This document shows, piece after piece, positions 59,148 through 64,000 of a stretch of 64,000 nt of DNA. The position numbers and the translations under genes are program-made. Origin of the DNA: Dechloromonas hortensis (lineage in GTDB: Bacteria; Pseudomonadota; Gammaproteobacteria; Burkholderiales; Rhodocyclaceae); NCBI RefSeq assembly GCF_009469765.1, contig NZ_SSSQ01000004.1, forward strand, positions 292,452 to 356,451, read 5' to 3'. Position 1 is the stretch's first letter. The number at the start of each line of letters is the position of its first letter. The notes under the pieces were generated by a model. It worked only from the letters and a program-made list of their open reading frames with translations. It had not been told where the DNA came from and ran no database searches.

Positions 59148-60449
59148 TCACTTCATCGTCACGCGGTCAGGAACCGGCTTGAACTTGTCCATGCGGGACC
59201 ACCACGGCATCCCGAGGAAGAAGCCAAAGTAGAACACCGTGCAGACCTGGGAGATCAGTTCGCCCATCGGCGAGGGCGACAGGGTACCCAGATAACCAAG
59301 GATGAAGAAGCAGATCACGAAGATGGTAATCATGACCTTGGTGATCGGGCCACGATAACGGATGGAGCGAACCGGGCTACGATCCAGCCAAGGCAGGAAG
59401 GCGAAGATCACAACGGAAGCCCCCATCCCGACCACACCCCAGAACTTGGCATCAAGACCGAAGAAGTTCCAGACCATGGCACGCAGGATCGAGTAATACG
59501 GCGTGAAGTACCAGACCGGCGCGATGTGCGGCGGCGTCTTCAGCGGATCGGCCGGATAGAAATTCGGCGTTTCGAGGAAGTAACCACCACCTTCCGGTGC
59601 GAAGAACAGCACGGCGGAGAAGGCCATCAGGAAAACGATGACGCCAACGATATCCTTCACCGTGTAGTACGGGTGGAAAGGAATGCCGTCGAGCGGAATA
59701 CCGTGCTCGTCCTTCTTTTCCTTGATGTCGATACCGTCCGGATTGTTGGAGCCGGTTTCGTGCAGCGCGAGAACGTGCGCCGCAACCAGACCGAGCAGAA
59801 CCAGCGGGAAGGCGATGACGTGGAAGGAGAAGAAGCGGTTCAGCGTTGCGTCGCCAACCACGAAGTCACCACGGATGATGATCGACAGGTCCGGACCGAT
59901 AACGGGAATCGCAGAGAACAGATTGACGATCACCTGAGCGCCCCAGAAGGACATCTGTCCCCAAGGCAGCAGGTAACCGAAGAAGGCTTCGCCCATCAGC
60001 ACCAGGAAGATGCCGACACCGAACAGCCAGGTCAGCTCACGCGGCTTGCGATAGGAACCGTAGAGCAGGCCACGGAACATGTGCAGATAAACCACGATGA
60101 AGAAGGCCGAAGCACCGGTCGAGTGCATGTAGCGGATGATCCAGCCACCGGGCACATCACGCATGATGTATTCGACGGAAGCAAAGGCGATTGGCACGCC
60201 ATTGGCGTTCAGCGCAGCATCCGGCTTGTAGTGCATGACCAGGAAGATGCCGGTGACGATCTGGATGACCAGAACCAGCAGGGCCAGCGAACCGAAGAAA
60301 TACCAGAAGTTGAAATTCTTCGGTGCGTAGTATTCGGAGAGGTGGCCCTTCCACATGGAAGTAGCCGGGAAGCGGGCATCAACCCACTCCAGCACATTGC
60401 CGCCGATCGAGCCGTCGGACTTGTACTTTTCGTAATTGCCAGCAGCCAT
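59148..60449 (-). CDS. petB: Cytochrome b of bc1 complex
   Basis: A 433-residue cytochrome b with eight TM helices. The heme histidines lie in VMHYKPDA- and RYMHSTGASAFF-type segments (helices B) and the VIAFPLVLLGLVAAHVLALH helix (D), and the Qo PEW-like motif is present as KTPPHIAPVWYFTPYYSIL (PVWYF). Gap to petA is two bases and to petC eleven, so the three are translated together. Confidence 0.96.
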   Translation of the reverse strand: MAAGNYEKYKSDGSIGGNVLEWVDARFPATSMWKGHLSEYYAPKNFNFWYFFGSLALLVLVIQIVTGIFLVMHYKPDAALNANGVPIAFASVEYIMRDVPGGWIIRYMHSTGASAFFIVVYLHMFRGLLYGSYRKPRELTWLFGVGIFLVLMGEAFFGYLLPWGQMSFWGAQVIVNLFSAIPVIGPDLSIIIRGDFVVGDATLNRFFSFHVIAFPLVLLGLVAAHVLALHETGSNNPDGIDIKEKKDEHGIPLDGIPFHPYYTVKDIVGVIVFLMAFSAVLFFAPEGGGYFLETPNFYPADPLKTPPHIAPVWYFTPYYSILRAMVWNFFGLDAKFWGVVGMGASVVIFAFLPWLDRSPVRSIRYRGPITKVMITIFVICFFILGYLGTLSPSPMGELISQVCTVFYFGFFLGMPWWSRMDKFKPVPDRVTMK

Positions 60450-60451
60450 TT

Positions 60452-61048
60452 CTATGCTCCCTTCTTGTCATCGCCGATCAGGATACGGGTATCGGTCAGA
60501 TACACGTGCGGCGGCACTTCGAGGTTGGTCGGGGCAGGCTTTGACTTGTACACACGGCCGGCGAAGTCGAACGTCGAACCATGGCAAGGGCACAGGAAGC
60601 CACCCAGCCATTCAGCGCCCATCCCCTCTTCGGCCCCCTGCTTGAATTTCTGGGAAGGCGAGCAACCGAGGTGGGTACAGATACCAACGGCGACCATGAT
60701 TTCCGGCTTGACGGAGCGCGTTTGATTCTTGGCGTAGGCCGGTTGCTGCTCTTTGTCAGACTTCGGATCGGCCACCGCATCGTTAAGCTTGGTCAGCGTT
60801 TCCAGCATATCCTTGGTGCGGTTGATGATCCACACCGGCTTGCCACGCCACTCGACCGTCATCATCTGACCGGGTTCGAGCTTGCTGATATCGACTTCTA
60901 CCGGAGCACCTGCCGCTTTGGCACGCTCAGACGGAAGCAAGCTGGAGACGAACGGAACAAGCGCGGCAACCGCACCTGCACCGCCCACGGCTGCAGTTGC
61001 GACAATCAAACGCCGCCGCCCGCAGTCCATTTTTCCTTGATTGCTCAT
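60452..61048 (-). CDS. petA: Rieske iron-sulfur subunit of bc1 complex
   Basis: A 198-residue Rieske protein. Tat-type signal anchor GRRRLIVATAAVGGAG (residues about 10-26). Cluster ligands are in CTHLGC and CPCHGS near residues 125 and 152. It is first in the petABC operon that hands electrons from ubiquinol to cytochrome c. Confidence 0.96.
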   Translation of the reverse strand: MSNQGKMDCGRRRLIVATAAVGGAGAVAALVPFVSSLLPSERAKAAGAPVEVDISKLEPGQMMTVEWRGKPVWIINRTKDMLETLTKLNDAVADPKSDKEQQPAYAKNQTRSVKPEIMVAVGICTHLGCSPSQKFKQGAEEGMGAEWLGGFLCPCHGSTFDFAGRVYKSKPAPTNLEVPPHVYLTDTRILIGDDKKGA

Positions 61049-61095
61049 AACGCAGACCCTTAAAGGAATTGGATGGGATTAAAAATAAACGCTAA

Positions 61096-61101
61096 ATTAT
61101 A
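61096..61101 (-). promoter_or_regulatory. -10 box of petABC
   Basis: Minus strand TATAAT, 48 bases upstream of the petA ATG; a TTTTAT sequence 17 bases further up could act as -35. Confidence 0.6.
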
Positions 61102-61131
61102 CGACATCGGAACTCCCGATAAAAGCCGATG

Positions 61132-61731
61132 TCAGCTTGGACAGGATTTACGCTCGCGCAAAGCTTGAGCCAGTGTCCCGCTATCGACATATTCAAGTTC
61201 GCCACCAACCGGTACACCACGTGCGATTCGGGTCACGCTGATCCCTTTCGGCCTTAGCATCGCCGTCAGGTAGTGGGCAGTGGCTTCGCCCTCATTGGTG
61301 TAATTGGTGGCCAGAATTACCTCGCTGACCACACCATCCAGCACTCTTGCCAGCAACTGCTCAAGCCCGAGCTCACGCGGCCCGACTCCGTCCAGCGGCG
61401 AAATTCGGCCCATCAGGACGTAGTAGAGGCCCTGGTAGGCGAGCGTCTGCTCCATCATGTTCATGTCGACCGGCGTCTCGACAATGCAGAGCAAGGTCTG
61501 GTCACGACGCGGCGAGGCGCAGCGCTCACAGATATCATTCTCGCTAAACGTATTACAGCGCTGACAGTGGCGGATCGAGGAAAGCGCATGCAGCAACGAG
61601 TCGCCTAGGCGCTGGGCACCTTTACGATCCCGTTGCAACAAATGGTAGGCAATACGCTGGGCCGATTTTGGCCCGATTCCCGGCAAACAGCGCAATGCCT
61701 CAATGAGGGCCTCAAGAGCCGAGGGATTCAC
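61132..61731 (-). CDS. recR: Recombination protein RecR
   Basis: A 199-residue RecFOR mediator. HhH region ([20 protein letters not shown]), zinc finger [16 protein letters not shown] and Toprim domain ([20 protein letters not shown]). It is coupled to ybaB: its ATG abuts the ybaB stop. dnaX-ybaB-recR is a widely conserved order. Confidence 0.96.
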   Translation of the reverse strand: MNPSALEALIEALRCLPGIGPKSAQRIAYHLLQRDRKGAQRLGDSLLHALSSIRHCQRCNTFSENDICERCASPRRDQTLLCIVETPVDMNMMEQTLAYQGLYYVLMGRISPLDGVGPRELGLEQLLARVLDGVVSEVILATNYTNEGEATAHYLTAMLRPKGISVTRIARGVPVGGELEYVDSGTLAQALRERKSCPS

Positions 61732-62055
61732 TTAGAACGGCAGCTTGAAACCCGGCGGCAGATTCAGCCCGGCCGTAAAACCGGACATTTTCTCCTGACT
61801 GAGCGACTCGCCGCGACGCATCGCATCGTTAACGGCAGCAGCGATCAGGTCTTCCAGCATTTCTCGATCATCCATCACCGAAGGGTCAATGCTGACGCGC
61901 CGAACATCATGCGAACAAGTCATTACAACCTTGACCATCCCGGCCCCGGCCTGGCCCTCAACTTCGACTTGAGCCAGCTGCTCTTGGGCCTTCTTCATGT
62001 TTTCCTGCATCATCTGGGCCTGTTTCATCAGACCTCCCAAGCCACCCTTCATCAT
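61732..62055 (-). CDS. ybaB: YbaB/EbfC nucleoid-associated protein
   Basis: A 107-residue DNA-binding protein. [20 protein letters not shown] and [20 protein letters not shown] are family hallmarks. ATG 62055 is chosen with GGAG eight bases upstream; the longer in-frame reading overlaps dnaX. Lies between dnaX and recR. Confidence 0.94.
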   Translation of the reverse strand: MMKGGLGGLMKQAQMMQENMKKAQEQLAQVEVEGQAGAGMVKVVMTCSHDVRRVSIDPSVMDDREMLEDLIAAAVNDAMRRGESLSQEKMSGFTAGLNLPPGFKLPF

Positions 62056-62068
62056 TGCTGCATCTCCA

Positions 62069-63679
62069 TTAGGCAATCGGTTTAATCGACGACTCGACCA
62101 GTGACGCATCGAAAGTCTCGATCACGTCACGGACAAAAGAATCCTGCTCTATCGCGGCAACAGCCCCCTGCTGGCGCTCCCGCCGTTCCCGGTCGGCGGT
62201 CTCGGCCGGGGTATCAACTTCGTTCTGGGCCAGCTCAAAGCGCACTACCAGTGGCCGTCCGAGATATTCGCTCAGTGCTTGCTGCAACTTGTCCGGCGCC
62301 GGCTTCATTTGCAAATGAGCATGCGTGGGGGCCAAGCGCAAAAGGCAATCGGCCTCGTTCAACTGGCGTAACTCGCAGTTTTGGGCCAGCGTCCTCGCCA
62401 AACCGGAGAGCTGAAGCATGCCAACCATCTCATGCCAGTCATCCTGCCCATTGATCACTTTGGTAGCTGTCGGAACCGGCATTTCCCTTCGCTCAATGGG
62501 ACGGGCCGGCGTTTCCGACTTCACAGCAGGCCGCGCAGGACTGGCAGGAAGCGTTCTTGAGCGGGCTGGAATCGCCGAAACCACATCGGCCACACTAGCT
62601 GGGCGGAAGGTATATAAACGCAACAGGGTCATGACAAAACCGGCATACTCATCCGGTGCGGCTGACAACTCGTTGCGGCCGTGATTGACGATCTGATAGG
62701 CCAACTGCACAAATTCACGACTCAGCGCTGTGGAAAAACGCTGTAGCTCGACTCTTTCCGGATCATCCTCATCGACGGCAGCCGGGACGCATTGAACAAT
62801 CTGTATGCGCGTCAAGAGCGCGCCCAAATCCTGAAGCGCAGCCCCGAAAGAAAGGCTGCGGACACTCAAATCGGCAGCTACACCCACCAGAGCGGATGCA
62901 TCCCCGTCAACAAGGGCTTCGAGAATTGAAAACAGATAATCGAGGTCCACGGTTCCCAGCATACCGCGAACCTGCTGCTCCTGAACCTCACCCGCCCCGT
63001 GAGCAATTGCCTGATCCAGCAAGGAAAGTGCATCGCGCATACTCCCCGCCGCCGAGCGCGCGATCAAGGCCAGCGCACCATTATCAAAAGGAACCGCCTC
63101 GGTCTGCAGGATATGCGCCAAATGCCCGGAGATTGCGGCTGCCGGCATTTGCTTCAAGTTGAACTGCAGGCAGCGGGAAAGGACCGTCACCGGAATCTTC
63201 TGCGGGTCAGTCGTGGCCAGGATGAATTTTACGTGCTCAGGCGGCTCTTCCAGGGTCTTCAACATTGCGTTAAAGGCGGAATTGGAGAGCATATGGACTT
63301 CGTCGATCACATAGACCTTGAAGCGCCCTCGCGTCGGGGCATAGACGGCATTTTCCAGCAATTGCCGCATTTCATCGACGCGCGTGTTGGTCGCCGCATC
63401 CACCTCCAGCAAATCGACAAATCGGCCGCTATCGATTTCTTGGCAGGCTGAGCAGACACCACATGGAGTGGCGGTGATTCCCTTCTCGCAATTCAGTGCT
63501 TTGGCGAGAATCCGGGCCAATGTCGTCTTGCCCACCCCACGTGTACCGGTGAACAAATATGCATGATGAAGGCGCTGCTCGGTAAGCGCATGGGTAAGAG
63601 CTCGGACAACATGCTCCTGTCCGACAAGCGTAGAAAAATTGCGCGGCCGCCACTTGCGCGCAAGAACCTGATAACTCAT
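62069..63679 (-). CDS. dnaX: DNA polymerase III subunit gamma/tau
   Basis: A 536-residue clamp-loader ATPase. [20 protein letters not shown] start, Walker [13 protein letters not shown], zinc-binding Cys set starting [17 protein letters not shown] Walker B and the SRC box in LSRCLQF. The C-terminal tau part is short (about 170 residues). No A-rich frameshift site is seen, so only one product is expected. ATG 63679 is the family start. Confidence 0.96.
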   Translation of the reverse strand: MSYQVLARKWRPRNFSTLVGQEHVVRALTHALTEQRLHHAYLFTGTRGVGKTTLARILAKALNCEKGITATPCGVCSACQEIDSGRFVDLLEVDAATNTRVDEMRQLLENAVYAPTRGRFKVYVIDEVHMLSNSAFNAMLKTLEEPPEHVKFILATTDPQKIPVTVLSRCLQFNLKQMPAAAISGHLAHILQTEAVPFDNGALALIARSAAGSMRDALSLLDQAIAHGAGEVQEQQVRGMLGTVDLDYLFSILEALVDGDASALVGVAADLSVRSLSFGAALQDLGALLTRIQIVQCVPAAVDEDDPERVELQRFSTALSREFVQLAYQIVNHGRNELSAAPDEYAGFVMTLLRLYTFRPASVADVVSAIPARSRTLPASPARPAVKSETPARPIERREMPVPTATKVINGQDDWHEMVGMLQLSGLARTLAQNCELRQLNEADCLLRLAPTHAHLQMKPAPDKLQQALSEYLGRPLVVRFELAQNEVDTPAETADRERRERQQGAVAAIEQDSFVRDVIETFDASLVESSIKPIA

Positions 63680-63716
63680 GCGCCCCACACCAAAACAGAA
63701 AATGAAAATGGCGAGC

Positions 63717-63808
63717 CTAACCCCCGGCACTTGCAGTGACTGGCTGTGGCTGCTTCCTTCCGGACCTGACCAGGTTCACCAAACTGCAATGCGGGGAGAC
63801 CCGCCGTT
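63717..63808 (-). ncRNA. ffs: Signal recognition particle 4.5S RNA
   Basis: The minus strand has the conserved SRP apical domain CCTGGTCAGGTCCGGAAGGA followed by AGCAGCC, and flanking arms that pair (CCCCGCATTGCAGT with ACTGCAAGTGCCGGGG). Exact ends are estimated from the pairing; it lies just upstream of dnaX. Confidence 0.88.
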
Positions 63809-63890
63809 TGAGATTCTAACACAGAGCTAAGCACGCACCGCTGCAATCTTGCTTTTGAAGGCTGTCTGAATTTCCATGCCGCAAAAGCCG

Positions 63891-63923
63891 AAAGCCCCGT
63901 CTGCTGTTGCAGAAGGGGCTTTT
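63891..63923 (-). terminator. rRNA operon terminator
   Basis: AAAGCCCC / GGGGCTTT arms with an inner TCTGC/GCAGA stem, 11 bases past the 5S end; it is read from the minus strand. Confidence 0.85.
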
Positions 63924-63933
63924 GGGAATGGGA

Positions 63934-64000
63934 GCCTGGCGGTGACCTACTTTCGCGAGCGGAAGCTCACTATCATCGGCGCTCATCTGTTTCACGGTCC
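63934..64000 (-). rRNA. 5S ribosomal RNA, 3' end (partial)
   Basis: The plus strand from 63934 (GCCTGGCGGTGACCTACTTT) is the complement of the 3' half of a bacterial 5S rRNA. The 5' part lies beyond the window, so an rRNA operon transcribed on the minus strand ends here. Confidence 0.93.

Overview
The window is GC-rich chromosomal DNA from a betaproteobacterium, most likely a member of the Rhodocyclales (Dechloromonas/Azonexus-like). I infer this from gene content and layout (leuCDB, sspA-sspB beside the petABC cytochrome bc1 operon, dnaX-ybaB-recR, the SRP RNA and the end of an rRNA operon) and not from a database match. The window opens inside leuB and closes inside a 5S rRNA gene.

Region 1 (1-12 kb) is core metabolism: leuC-leuD-leuB, an MFS exporter, aroC, a CBS protein, a small HTH regulator, a radical SAM gene divergent from queD, then a tightly overlapping operon of a PhnD-like binding protein, a PAS-GGDEF-EAL membrane protein and a patatin-like lipase. 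Region 2 (12.86-17.78 kb) is a 4.6 kb integrative element in tRNA-Ser(UGA). It has a tyrosine integrase, three AT-richer cargo genes of unknown function, a broken AAA ATPase and about 0.9 kb of non-coding repeats. It is bounded by a 281 bp direct repeat (8 mismatches) that includes the 3' end of the patatin gene as well as half of the tRNA. Region 3 (18-34 kb) is housekeeping: rlmD, bamC, dapA, tilS, accA, two HDOD proteins, uup, tRNA-Arg(CCU), and an NSS amino-acid transporter followed by an unannotated 33-residue membrane peptide.

Region 4 (34-57 kb) is a large nitrate/nitrite assimilation island, nearly all on the minus strand: narX-narL, nrtA-nrtB-nrtD, an ANTAR-domain NasT regulator, a sirohydrochlorin chelatase, a PP2C-phosphatase/Ser-Thr-kinase fusion, a Tat-exported protein with two NarX/PilJ-type sensor modules, a NarK-type transporter, a second PP2C/kinase fusion, an FNT channel, nirB-nirD, ybiB and the nitrate reductase. 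Reading the intergenic DNA shows a coherent control layer. Four sigma-54 (-24/-12) promoters lie in front of nrtA, narK, nirB and the nitrate reductase. NtrC-like dyads sit upstream of three of them. The narK and nirB leaders carry two-hairpin RNA elements whose hexaloops have A at position 1 and G at position 4 (the ANTAR target signature). The nrtA leader has one such hairpin followed by an intrinsic terminator before the nrtA ribosome binding site. Nitrogen status (NtrC) would set initiation, and nitrate/nitrite (via NasT) would set read-through.

Region 5 (57-64 kb) holds sspA-sspB, petABC, dnaX-ybaB-recR, the 4.5S RNA and the 3' end of an rRNA operon. The strongest candidates for new biology are the two phosphatase/kinase fusions with the tandem sensor protein inside the nitrate island, the shared sigma-54/ANTAR leaders, and the unusual att duplication of the tRNA-Ser element.
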